Source: Calditrichota bacterium (lineage in GTDB: Bacteria > Calditrichota > Calditrichia > RBG-13-44-9). From it: a stretch of DNA of 10,982 bases. Below the pieces are notes generated by a model that worked only from the letters and a program-made list of their open reading frames with translations, did no database searches and had not been told where the DNA came from. Below, one piece after another: positions 1 to 7,308 of this stretch. The stretch lies in assembly GCA_024276455.1 (NCBI GenBank), contig JAJRXE010000422.1:1-10982 (forward strand), in the 5' to 3' direction. The translations under genes and the position numbers were made by a program. Within the stretch, counting starts at the first letter, position 1; every line of letters begins with the position of its first letter.

Positions 1-123
1 AACTATGCCGGTCCGGCACCAACTCCCCTTCCCTGGCACAAAGTGGACCTTTCCCCGGACGACGGGCAAATTGTAGTGGACACCTCTACAGTGGTTAAAA
101 AAGGAACGTATTTGAAAGTGTAA
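1..123 (+). CDS. Rieske iron-sulfur protein, C-terminal end (partial)
   Basis: The frame is open from the left edge to a TAA, giving the last 40 residues of a protein that starts outside the window. The GPAPTPLPWH stretch near the beginning matches the Gly-Pro-Ala-Pro-x-Pro-Leu segment that follows the second cluster-binding loop of Rieske proteins of bc1/b6f complexes. The rest is a short beta-rich tail ending in YLKV. The [2Fe-2S] ligands themselves lie upstream and cannot be seen. The gene ends 19 bases before cytochrome b, the usual Rieske-cytochrome b pairing of quinol oxidase complexes. Its role would be to take one electron from quinol at the Qo site and pass it to a cytochrome c. The identification rests on the short motif plus context and is good but not certain. 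Confidence 0.8.
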   Translation, partial: NYAGPAPTPLPWHKVDLSPDDGQIVVDTSTVVKKGTYLKV

Positions 124-142
124 AAAACGGGTGGAGTAACTT

Positions 143-1528
143 ATGAATTCACCGGAAAACAACGAAAAAGCAAGCGTTATGACTCAAGCCGATCAGCACA
201 AGACATTTTCGAAAGAATGGTGGCAGTCGGTCTGGGAACAGAGTGTGTGGACCTGGGTTCCGCGCAGCGCGAAAGAAGCGGGCGAGTCCATTGTACGGAA
301 CTTTTTGCTGCACTGGTTTCCCGCGAAGGTTACCCGCCGCAGCCTCTCCTGGGGGTATTCGCTGTGGCTCGGTACCATTTCGGCCACCCTCTTTCTAATT
401 TTGGCGGTTACCGGAATTATTCTGATGTTTTATTACATCCCTTCGGTGGAACGGGCTTACTGGAGCATTAAAGATATTGAATTTGCGATTAGTTTTGGCT
501 GGTTGCTGCGCAGCATGCACCGCATGGCCGCTCATCTAATGGTGGCGGTGGTGTTCTTTCACATGGTGCGGGTGTTTCTGACCGGCGCCTACCGAAGCAA
601 AACCGTGGAAGGTGCCAATCGCACCATTAACTGGCTGGTGGGCGTGGTGCTGCTCCTTTTCACCCTGTTGCTCTCCTTTACCGGTTACCTGTTACCCTGG
701 GACCAGTTAGCTTACTGGGCCATTACCGTGGGAACCAATATTGCCAAGGCCATGCCGCTCATCGGCGACACGATTCGCTACCTGCTGCTGGGTGGCAACC
801 AAATTGAGCAGAACACCCTGATTCGTTTTTACGTGCTGCACGTGGTGTTTTTACCTGCCCTGGTGCTGGCGCTTGTTTCCTACCATATGTGGCGAATCCG
901 TAAGGACGGTGGTCTGGCCTGTGTGGACAATCTGGCCTTGAAGAAACGGCGCGAGACAGCCGATGTTCCGGCCACGAAAACCTATTCCCTGCTGGGCATT
1001 GCCCGGGGACAACGCCCCAGCGTGGTTACCTCGGTGGTTTCGGATCAGGACAATACGGTAAATTCTTCGCCTTACCTGATTCGTCGGGTCTTCCTGGTGG
1101 CCTTATTGACCTTCTCAATTACTCTGACCCTCTCCCTGGCTTTTCGGGCTCCTCTGGAAGAACCGGCAAATCCGGCTGTAACACCAGACGTGGCCAAGGC
1201 TCCCTGGTATTTCCTCTGGTTGCAGGAACTGGTAGCCGACACCTCCTTCAAAATTGGTCACTACACCCTGAACGGTGCTTTCATCGGCGGCATCCTGATT
1301 CCCGGTATTCTGCTCATTCTCCTGGCAATCTGGCCATTTCTGGACAAAACCAGTCCAGAAACCATTGGCCGTTGGTTCCATCCGGAGCGCAAAGTGCAGA
1401 ATCTGGTTTTCCTGGCGATTGTGGTGGCCATTATTATTCTGGTGGTCATCGGTACCTACATGCGAGGAACCTTCTACAACTTTTATTGGCCCTGGGAAAC
1501 CTGGCCGTCAACTCCTGTTCACTTTTGA
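143..1528 (+). CDS. Cytochrome b of a bc-type menaquinol:cytochrome c oxidoreductase
   Basis: A 461-residue membrane protein joining the b6-like N-terminal part and the subunit IV-like C-terminal part. Helix B carries haem ligands H126 and H140 (RSMHR and FFHMVRVFLTG, spacing 14). Helix D carries H233 and H248 (spacing 15, as in b6 rather than the 14 of mitochondrial cytochrome b). SFTGYLLPWDQ (about 178-188) is the conserved loop after helix C. About 55 polar residues (256-310) link helix D to the C-terminal helices. The Qo-site PEWY motif is represented by APWYF (353-357), without the acidic residue. An N-terminal cytoplasmic extension of about 60 residues precedes the first helix. The start is supported by a GGTGGAG ribosome site at about 130-136. 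A good ribosome site follows for the next gene, 16 bases after the stop. Family assignment is firm; use of menaquinol is inferred. Confidence 0.95.
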   Translation: MNSPENNEKASVMTQADQHKTFSKEWWQSVWEQSVWTWVPRSAKEAGESIVRNFLLHWFPAKVTRRSLSWGYSLWLGTISATLFLILAVTGIILMFYYIPSVERAYWSIKDIEFAISFGWLLRSMHRMAAHLMVAVVFFHMVRVFLTGAYRSKTVEGANRTINWLVGVVLLLFTLLLSFTGYLLPWDQLAYWAITVGTNIAKAMPLIGDTIRYLLLGGNQIEQNTLIRFYVLHVVFLPALVLALVSYHMWRIRKDGGLACVDNLALKKRRETADVPATKTYSLLGIARGQRPSVVTSVVSDQDNTVNSSPYLIRRVFLVALLTFSITLTLSLAFRAPLEEPANPAVTPDVAKAPWYFLWLQELVADTSFKIGHYTLNGAFIGGILIPGILLILLAIWPFLDKTSPETIGRWFHPERKVQNLVFLAIVVAIIILVVIGTYMRGTFYNFYWPWETWPSTPVHF

Positions 1529-1544
1529 TGCTGGAGGTGAGTAA

Positions 1545-2777
1545 ATGAAGAAATTCATTTTCCCCAAATTCGATAGTTTCAAGATTGAACCCACTTTGAT
1601 TTACGTGGTTGGTTTAATCTTTCTTTTACTGACCGCCTTCGGGTTCTACCGCACCTACACCCCCGAGTGGCGCTACTACCAGCAGGAATTTGTGAAACTG
1701 GTTAAGGAAAAATTCGGGGAAGAAAAAGCCCGCCTGGTGGAAACCGGTTTGAGGCAGATTTACATCAAGGATTTGAATCGGGTCGATCGCTGCGTTACCT
1801 GCCATCTGGGAATTTCCTGGAAGGGTCTGGAATACGCTCCCAATCCCCATCGCACCCATCCGCCCAAGATTCTGGAAAAGCACCCGGTCGAAAAATACGG
1901 CTGTACGATTTGCCACGGCGGACAGGGTTATTCCGTGGAGTTCGAAACGGCCTATCTACCCACCGCCCACTGGGACTACCCGGTGCTGGGAAAACAGATT
2001 GCCGACATTTACCTGGTGCGCGATAAAAAAGCCCTCATGGAGGTGAATTGCAACGTCTGTCACCGTTACGAGCGGCAAACCGAAGGCATGAATTACATTA
2101 ACCATGCCAAGAAATTGGTACGGGAAAAAGGGTGTAACGCCTGTCACCGGATTAACGGCCAGGGCGGTGTCATCGGACCGGACCTCACCTACGAAGGCGA
2201 CAAAGATCCCGAAATGCTGGACTGGACTTACTACACTCTTTCTTACAAATCGGCTTTCAACTGGCACGTTCAACATTTAAAATCGCCTACTTCCCTGGTG
2301 CCGACTTCCATCATGCCGCAATTCAACTTCTCCACCAAGGACGCCCAGGCGCTGGCTCTGCTGGTAATGAGCTGGAAGAAAATCAACCTGCCTCTCGAAT
2401 ATCTGCCGGGTATTAAACTGGTGGAAGAAAAGACGCCGGAAGAAATCGAGAAAGAAAAACGCATGATGCAGGGTGGCGGCAAGTTCTTTGTGGTGAAAGG
2501 ATGCTTCATCTGCCACAGCGTGAAAGTGTTCGAAGTGGAATCGCCCACCAACATTGGTCCGGAATTAAGCAAAGCGGTGGAAGACGTACAGAAGAAATTT
2601 AACATGACGCTGGAACAATTCCTCCTGAATCCTAAAAGCACCATGGAAGTGGTTCTCTCGACCCAGATTATTCTGACCGATGAGGAAAAGCAGGAGGCCA
2701 TCAACCTGTTGCAAAAAGCTTACAAGAAATACAAAGAAGAAAAAGCCAAAGAGGCCAAAAGGTTAAGCAGAAGATAA
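1545..2777 (+). CDS. Membrane-anchored pentaheme cytochrome c
   Basis: A 410-residue protein with an uncleaved N-terminal membrane helix (about 17-35) and a periplasmic part with five CXXCH haem sites: C83/H87, C120/H124, C169/H173, C197/H201 and C320/H324. The fourth site belongs to a typical class I cytochrome c fold, with GPDL at 211-214 and a likely axial Met in SIMPQF (M257). The fifth site also looks class I, with GPEL downstream, but the place where a Met-Pro ligand is expected reads LSTQIILTDEE, so its sixth ligand is unclear. The C-terminus is a charged Lys/Glu-rich helix. The start has a near-perfect GGAGGTGA ribosome site at 1533-1540. It lies between cytochrome b and nosZ, so it is probably the subunit that accepts electrons from the Rieske protein and passes them towards N2O reductase. 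That path is inferred from position. Confidence 0.92.
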   Translation: MKKFIFPKFDSFKIEPTLIYVVGLIFLLLTAFGFYRTYTPEWRYYQQEFVKLVKEKFGEEKARLVETGLRQIYIKDLNRVDRCVTCHLGISWKGLEYAPNPHRTHPPKILEKHPVEKYGCTICHGGQGYSVEFETAYLPTAHWDYPVLGKQIADIYLVRDKKALMEVNCNVCHRYERQTEGMNYINHAKKLVREKGCNACHRINGQGGVIGPDLTYEGDKDPEMLDWTYYTLSYKSAFNWHVQHLKSPTSLVPTSIMPQFNFSTKDAQALALLVMSWKKINLPLEYLPGIKLVEEKTPEEIEKEKRMMQGGGKFFVVKGCFICHSVKVFEVESPTNIGPELSKAVEDVQKKFNMTLEQFLLNPKSTMEVVLSTQIILTDEEKQEAINLLQKAYKKYKEEKAKEAKRLSRR

Positions 2778-2794
2778 GCTCTTAATGTTCTGGG

Positions 2795-2807
2795 GTTATT
2801 AAATAAC
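2795..2807. promoter_or_regulatory. Short A+T-rich palindrome upstream of nosZ
   Basis: GTTATT and AATAAC form a 6-base inverted repeat around a single central A, 63 bases upstream of the nosZ start. Such a symmetric A+T-rich site could bind a dimeric regulator, and the place is suitable for control of nosZ. It does not match the FNR/DNR consensus (TTGAT-N4-ATCAA), and I see no clear promoter boxes. This is a possible operator only. Confidence 0.25.
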
Positions 2808-2837
2808 TCCCGTCTCTTCCTTTTGGAAGAGGCGGGA
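2808..2837 (+). terminator. Strong intercistronic hairpin between the cytochrome c gene and nosZ
   Basis: A 13-bp stem (2808-2820 with 2825-2837, one G-T pair) closes a TTTT loop; the arms centre on CCGTCTCTTCC and GGAAGAGGCGG. On the + strand it is followed by A residues, not T, so it is a poor intrinsic terminator by the standard rule. It may end some transcription, stabilise the 5' end of a processed nosZ mRNA, or set different expression of the respiratory module and nosZ. The hairpin is read directly from the sequence; its function is inferred. Confidence 0.5.
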
Positions 2838-2869
2838 AAAAGGTTAACCAAAAATGGAGGTGCAGTATT

Positions 2870-4804
2870 ATGAAGCGTAACTTGTTATTACCTCTGCTCA
2901 CCACCCTGATTGTGGCAAGCTTGTTTGCCTTCCTGATGGGTGGAGGTTGTGGTGGTCCGAAGGAGAAGGCACCGGCCGCCAAGAGCGAAATCGCCGAGAA
3001 CGCTCTGAAAACCTATGTGGCACCCGGCGATTACGACGATTTCTATGCCTTCCTCTCCGGCGGCCACAACGGATGCGTTTACGTGTACGGCGTCCCGTCC
3101 ATGCGCCACATCCGTACCATTCCGGTCTTTCAGCACTATGCCGCCACCGGTTACGGATTTGACGTTGCAACCGAAAAATTAATGGGCGACTTCCGGTGGG
3201 GCGACGTCCACCATCCGGCCCCCAGCGAAACCAATGGGGATTACGACGGCCGCTGGCTGTTCGTGAACGATAATGCCAACAACCGTCTGGCCCGTATTGA
3301 CCTGCGTACCTTCCGGACGGTGGAAGTGTATGGTCCCATTCCCAACCTGATGGGCGACCACGGTTCGGCGTACATCACTCCCAATACCGAGTACTCGCTG
3401 GTGGCGACTCGTTTCTCGGTTCCCATCCCGAAAGGCACCTACGTGCCGCTGGAGGATTATCCCACCAAGTACAAGGGCATTGTGGCGGGAATGAAGATCG
3501 ACCCGGAAGACGGGCATTTCAGCTACGGCTGGGAAGTGTTAATGCCACCATTCAACTACGACCTGGGCGATGCCGGAAAAGGCCCGAGTTACGGCTGGGC
3601 GTTCTGGACTTGCTACAATTCCGAGCGCGCCACTGGCGTACTGGAAGTAACCGCTTCCCAACGGGAAATGGACTACATTGCCGCGGTAAACTGGAAGAAA
3701 GCGGAAAAATACATCAAAGACCCCAGCAAAACCGTGATGATTGGTGGCGTTCCGGTTATCGATCCGCGTAAAGCCAAAGATGTGGTTTACCTGATGCCCT
3801 GTCCCAAGAGTCCGCACGGGGTGGATGTAACTCCGGACGGAAAATACATTGTGGGTAACGGTAAGCTCTCTCCCACCGTCACTATCTTCAGTTTCGAGAA
3901 AATGCTGAAAGCCATCGAGAACAAAGATTTCGAAGGCGACGAAGACGGTATTCCGGTGTTGCGCTACGATGCGGTGCGCGAAGCGGAGGTAACCGTTGGC
4001 CTGGGTCCGTTACACACCCAATTCGACGACAAAGGCTATGCGTACACCAGTCTGTTTGTGGAAAGCGCCATTGCCAAATGGAGCGTGGGTCTGAACGGAA
4101 AATGGGAACTGGTGGACAAGATTCCGGTGGCTTACAACGTTGGCCATCTGTCAGTAGCTCACGGCGAAACCATGCATCCCATTGGCAAATGGTTGATTTC
4201 CTTGAACAAGCTCTCCAAGGGGACCCACCTCCCGGTTGGTCCGGACCTGCCGGAGAGCGGACAGTTAATCGACATCAGCGGCGAGAAGATGAAACTGGTG
4301 TACCAGGCCTTCCCGGAACCGGAACCGCACTATGGGGTGATCATCAAAGCCGACCTGATTGCTCCCAATGTGGTGGAGCTGTTTACCAAAGAAGACAACA
4401 AAGATCCGAACGCCATCTGGGATCAGAACGAGGCCCGGGTCGTACGTAAGGGGAACACCGTGGAAGTATGGATGACCATGATCCGCAGTACCCTGATGCC
4501 GACCAAAATCGAGTGCATGGAAGGCGACAACGTCATCATTCACCTGACCAACATCGAAGAAATGCGCGACGAGATTCACGGGTTCGCCATCTGCGAATAC
4601 GACATCAACAGCGACCTTTTCCCGGGTGAGACCAAGACCATTAAGTTCAAAGCCTACAAACCTGGTGTGTGGCCATATTACTGCACCAACTTCTGCTCCG
4701 CACTCCATCAGGAAATGCAGGGCTACTTGCTGGTTAAACCCAGAGGAAAACAAAAGCCCGAATACATGCCACCTGACAAAATTCCGCATGCGATTGTTGA
4801 CTAA
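2870..4804 (+). CDS. nosZ: Nitrous oxide reductase, clade II type
   Basis: This enzyme reduces N2O to N2 and water in the periplasm. Residues 1-27 form a hydrophobic leader without twin arginines, ending GGGC; it is a Sec signal, possibly lipoprotein (C27), although the lipobox is weak. The beta-propeller supplies seven likely CuZ histidines: H114 and H115 (DVHHPAPSETNGDYDG), H164 (GDHGSAYITPN), H316 (SPHGVDVTPDG), H382 (GPLHTQF), H426 (NVGHLSVAHGE) and H487 (PEPHYGV). The C-terminal cupredoxin domain carries the CuA ligands: H570 (DEIHGF), then C605, C609, H613 and M616 in CTNFCSALHQEM. The Sec leader, HHPAPS motif and neighbouring nosB-like gene indicate clade II. No haem domain is fused. 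The 644-residue length fits the family. GGAGGTG at 2856-2862 supports the start. Confidence 0.98.
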   Translation: MKRNLLLPLLTTLIVASLFAFLMGGGCGGPKEKAPAAKSEIAENALKTYVAPGDYDDFYAFLSGGHNGCVYVYGVPSMRHIRTIPVFQHYAATGYGFDVATEKLMGDFRWGDVHHPAPSETNGDYDGRWLFVNDNANNRLARIDLRTFRTVEVYGPIPNLMGDHGSAYITPNTEYSLVATRFSVPIPKGTYVPLEDYPTKYKGIVAGMKIDPEDGHFSYGWEVLMPPFNYDLGDAGKGPSYGWAFWTCYNSERATGVLEVTASQREMDYIAAVNWKKAEKYIKDPSKTVMIGGVPVIDPRKAKDVVYLMPCPKSPHGVDVTPDGKYIVGNGKLSPTVTIFSFEKMLKAIENKDFEGDEDGIPVLRYDAVREAEVTVGLGPLHTQFDDKGYAYTSLFVESAIAKWSVGLNGKWELVDKIPVAYNVGHLSVAHGETMHPIGKWLISLNKLSKGTHLPVGPDLPESGQLIDISGEKMKLVYQAFPEPEPHYGVIIKADLIAPNVVELFTKEDNKDPNAIWDQNEARVVRKGNTVEVWMTMIRSTLMPTKIECMEGDNVIIHLTNIEEMRDEIHGFAICEYDINSDLFPGETKTIKFKAYKPGVWPYYCTNFCSALHQEMQGYLLVKPRGKQKPEYMPPDKIPHAIVD

Positions 4805-4882
4805 AAATACAGATTTTCCAAAAGCGGAAAGGACATTCGTTCGGGCATTGAAATCAAGGAATTCGATACGAAGGAGTTAGAA

Positions 4883-5521
4883 ATGAGCAAGAACGATCAA
4901 ACAGAAAATATACAAGGCAGTACCAAAAAGAAATTTTACACCGACTCAAGGGTCTATATCATCCTGGCGATCATCTGTTTGCTGTTGACTTATGCCTTTC
5001 CGCTTTACCGCATGACCCTGAAGTCAAATTTCTATCCGGAAGGTCTGGTACTGGACATTTATTCCTATAAACTTCGCAGCGGACACAACAACACTGACCT
5101 GCGTGAAATTAATGTGCTGAACCATTATATCGGAATGAAGGAAATCAAAGAAGAAGACTTTCCGGAATTTACCTGGCTGCCCATTGCCATCGGGGCGGTG
5201 ACTTTCATCGCCCTCCTGGCATTGCTAATTAAACGGTTGAGAAAACCTTTGCTCTATTTCGACACGGCATTTCTTATTGGCGTCGGTCTGTTTGGGTTCT
5301 ACCGTTTTTACAAATGGCTCTACCATTTCGGACACGATCTGGATCCCCGGGCAGCCATTAAAGTACAGGGTTTCACTCCACCCCTCATCGGATTTAAACA
5401 AATCGCCAATTTTGGGGTGTACAACATGCCACAATTAGGGGTATACGGAATGATTCTGGCGACAATTTTCATGATTGTGGCAATTTATTTCATGAAAAAA
5501 CCTGTAAATACAGGAGGATAA
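4883..5521 (+). CDS. nosB: NosB-like integral membrane protein of clade II nos clusters
   Basis: A 212-residue protein with four predicted membrane helices (about 23-44, 98-116, 126-144 and 187-205). Between the first two is a periplasmic-looking loop with SNFYPEGL (48-55), SGHNNTDLREI and LNHYIGM (79-85). Another conserved-looking loop, HFGHDLDPRAAI and QGFTPPLIG (148-170), follows the third helix. The YPEGL and LNHYIGM pieces and the place directly after nosZ are what I recall of NosB, a membrane protein typical of clade II clusters whose biochemical job is not established. H68, H81, M85, H148 and H151 could bind metal, but this is speculation. AAGGAG at 4871-4876 supports the start. The stop is only 3 bases from the next start, so the two genes are probably co-translated. 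Confidence 0.7.
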   Translation: MSKNDQTENIQGSTKKKFYTDSRVYIILAIICLLLTYAFPLYRMTLKSNFYPEGLVLDIYSYKLRSGHNNTDLREINVLNHYIGMKEIKEEDFPEFTWLPIAIGAVTFIALLALLIKRLRKPLLYFDTAFLIGVGLFGFYRFYKWLYHFGHDLDPRAAIKVQGFTPPLIGFKQIANFGVYNMPQLGVYGMILATIFMIVAIYFMKKPVNTGG

Positions 5522-5524
5522 AAC

Positions 5525-5953
5525 ATGAAGAGACTAAAATCAGCGCAGCTTCTTAACATATTGCTGATTTTGTTCGTGAGCATTCTGCTCGCGTCGCCGG
5601 CTTACTCACAGTACAAAGAGAAGAAGTTCGAGCTGAAAGATTGCGAAATGAAATACAAGAACTGCCTGGACACGAAAAAGATTGTGGACAGTGTGATTAA
5701 AGACGTGCGGTCGAAAAAGATGTCGGATCTGGTGAAAGGTGAAATTGAAGATGCGGAAATGTGGCTGGGTAAAGCGGTAAAATACATGGACAAGGTAAAA
5801 AAAGAAATGGACGAGAAGAAACATTGCACCTATCAGATGACGGTGGATCTGGATCAGGCCTGGCAATGGTTAGTGAAAGCGGGTGTAGCGGCGGTACGGG
5901 GGCAAATTGCCCAGAAGCAGGAAATCGGCGAAAAAGAAACCTGGAAGAAGTAG
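5525..5953 (+). CDS. Small secreted helical protein of unknown function in the nos cluster
   Basis: I do not recognise this 142-residue protein. It begins with a classical Sec signal peptide (hydrophobic residues about 8-24, likely cleavage after SPAYS, residue 28). The mature part is about 114 residues, very rich in Lys, Glu and Asp, and looks almost wholly alpha-helical. It contains only three cysteines, C40 and C47 (spaced CX6C) and C101 next to H100, and several methionines (M42, M66, M79, M88, M95, M105). The C-terminal section QAWQWLVKAGVAAVRGQ (111-127) is amphipathic. A strong AGGAGG ribosome site (5512-5517) overlaps the end of the preceding NosB-like gene, and a terminator-like hairpin follows 9 bases after the stop. 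Being co-expressed with nosZ and nosB suggests a role in N2O reductase assembly, metal supply or electron transfer, but no motif proves it. Confidence 0.85.
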   Translation: MKRLKSAQLLNILLILFVSILLASPAYSQYKEKKFELKDCEMKYKNCLDTKKIVDSVIKDVRSKKMSDLVKGEIEDAEMWLGKAVKYMDKVKKEMDEKKHCTYQMTVDLDQAWQWLVKAGVAAVRGQIAQKQEIGEKETWKK

Positions 5954-5962
5954 CAGCACAAT

Positions 5963-6010
5963 GCGGCGGGGCGCCTCGAGTTTTCCAGCGGAGGCCCTCG
6001 CCGCTCTTTT
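5963..6010 (+). terminator. Intrinsic terminator-like hairpin after the nosZ-nosB block
   Basis: The left arm 5963-5977 pairs with the right arm 5991-6004 in 14 base pairs (one G-T) with a single bulged C at 5972 and a 13-base loop. The stem base is GCGGCG/CGCCGC, and the right arm is followed at once by TCTTTT. This is a convincing rho-independent terminator or attenuator. It probably makes the abundant enzyme transcript (nosZ, nosB, small protein) end here, with limited read-through into the assembly genes. Confidence 0.75.
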
Positions 6011-6045
6011 GATCTTTTAAAGTTGACGGAAAAGGAATTCGTTGG

Positions 6046-7281
6046 ATGAAACAGCGGAATTTACACAAGCATCTCATCTGGTGGCTGACCTTTCTGGTTT
6101 TGCACGGATACCATTACTCTTTTGCCGGCAAAATCGTTGTTTCGCTCAATCACCCTCGCTTCAACAATTTAAACACCGCCATTGAATTCGCCCAACCGCA
6201 CGACACGATTCTGGTCAAACCGGGTCTGTACTACGGCAATGTGCTTATTGACAAACCGGTTTACCTGTTGGGCGAAGAGGGCGCCATCATTTCCGCCCCG
6301 ACTGACACCGGCGACGCGGTGAAATTAATTGCCGATTCCTGTCTCATCCGGGGCTTTATTATTCGCGGCGGCGGGCACCAGCGCTTGCACGACAACGCCG
6401 GATTGAAAATTTTCAAGGCTCACCACAATGTCGTGGAGGATTGTTTCTTCGAGGACAATCTTTTCGGCATTTACCTTTACAGTTCTCATTACAATATCAT
6501 CCGCCGGGTCACCATTCACGGGCGGGACAACGAACCGGAAGAAGACCGCGGAAACGGGATTCATTTGCACGATTCTCGCAACAACCATCTAGATTCACTG
6601 CACATTTACGGCGCCCGCGATGGAATTTACTTCGATTTCGCCGACAGCAATTACACCTCGAACTCGCTGATCGAGCGGGTGCGCTACGGACTCCATTTTA
6701 TGTATTCCGATTACGATTTATTCGAATACAATTTTTTCCGCCACAATGTAGCCGGGGTGGCTCTGATGTATTCCGATCGCGGCCTGACTTTCCGCTACAA
6801 CATTTTTGCCCATAACATCGGTTATCGGGCTTACGGAGTTCTGTACAAAGACGTCCGCCATGCACTCTCGGAATACAATCTGGTGGTGGACAACACCACC
6901 GGCCTGTTCTTCGACATGTCCCATTACAATGTGGTGCGTTACAACCTGATTGCCCAGAGCGGGGTGGCTATTCGCTACTATTTAAGTTCTGAGGGCTCGG
7001 TTTTTTACCAGAACAATTTTATTGACAATTTGAGCAATCTGGTCACCTCCGGTGGCGGGGTGCGGGTGAAATGGTACGATGAAAGGAATCAGAAAGGGAA
7101 TTACTGGAGCGATTTTCATGGGTACGATTTAGACGGCGATGGAATAAGCGATATTCCCCACCGCATTCAGGGAATTTTCGACCAATTGCAGGGCGATTAT
7201 CCTTTTTTCCGTCTCTACCTGTACAGTCCGGCTGCCCAGGCTCTGATTTTTGCGGAAAGACTCTTCCCTTTCATCAAATAA
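6046..7281 (+). CDS. nosD: Nitrous oxide reductase maturation protein NosD (beta-helix)
   Basis: A 411-residue periplasmic protein needed, with the NosFY transporter, for assembly of the CuZ site. A signal peptide covers about residues 1-28. HPRFNNLNTAIEFAQPHDTI is the conserved NosD opening, followed by many parallel beta-helix (PbH1) turns from about 90 to 370 with NNII/NVVR-type ladders, such as SHYNIIRRVTI, SRNNHLDSLHI and SHYNVVRYNLI. Near the end lie QKGNYWSDFHGYDLDGDGISDIPH and SPAAQALIFAERLFPFIK. An AAAGGAA ribosome site at 6031-6037 fits the start. After the TAA the same frame continues without a stop for 61 codons, and the continuation resembles the usual NosD tail, so the protein may be slightly truncated here. 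Family assignment is certain; whether the stop is real is not. Confidence 0.95.
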   Translation: MKQRNLHKHLIWWLTFLVLHGYHYSFAGKIVVSLNHPRFNNLNTAIEFAQPHDTILVKPGLYYGNVLIDKPVYLLGEEGAIISAPTDTGDAVKLIADSCLIRGFIIRGGGHQRLHDNAGLKIFKAHHNVVEDCFFEDNLFGIYLYSSHYNIIRRVTIHGRDNEPEEDRGNGIHLHDSRNNHLDSLHIYGARDGIYFDFADSNYTSNSLIERVRYGLHFMYSDYDLFEYNFFRHNVAGVALMYSDRGLTFRYNIFAHNIGYRAYGVLYKDVRHALSEYNLVVDNTTGLFFDMSHYNVVRYNLIAQSGVAIRYYLSSEGSVFYQNNFIDNLSNLVTSGGGVRVKWYDERNQKGNYWSDFHGYDLDGDGISDIPHRIQGIFDQLQGDYPFFRLYLYSPAAQALIFAERLFPFIK

Positions 7282-7308
7282 GCTAAGCATATCGATCCGG
7301 TGCCCCTG

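Noticed and set aside
2270..2704. Antisense 144-codon ORF inside the cytochrome c gene
   Set aside because: It is a shadow of a gene with certain CXXCH motifs; its Ser/Cys-rich translation has no domain character.
2870..2960. NosZ as a Tat-exported clade I enzyme
   Set aside because: The leader is MKRNLLLPLL without an RR-x-F-L motif, and the CuZ and neighbour-gene features point to clade II.
4265..4789. Antisense 174-codon ORF inside nosZ
   Set aside because: It is opposite the CuA domain with all its motifs; its composition is what reverse reading of a G+C-rich gene gives, and there is no start signal.
4813..4829. Small TTTCC/GGAAA hairpin after nosZ as a terminator
   Set aside because: The stem is only five A+T-rich pairs with no T-run, too weak to count; the gap to the next gene appears otherwise plain.
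6023..6028. TTGACG as a -35 promoter box before nosD
   Set aside because: A -10 box at the normal distance would fall at the nosD start codon, and no TATAAT-like sequence is there.
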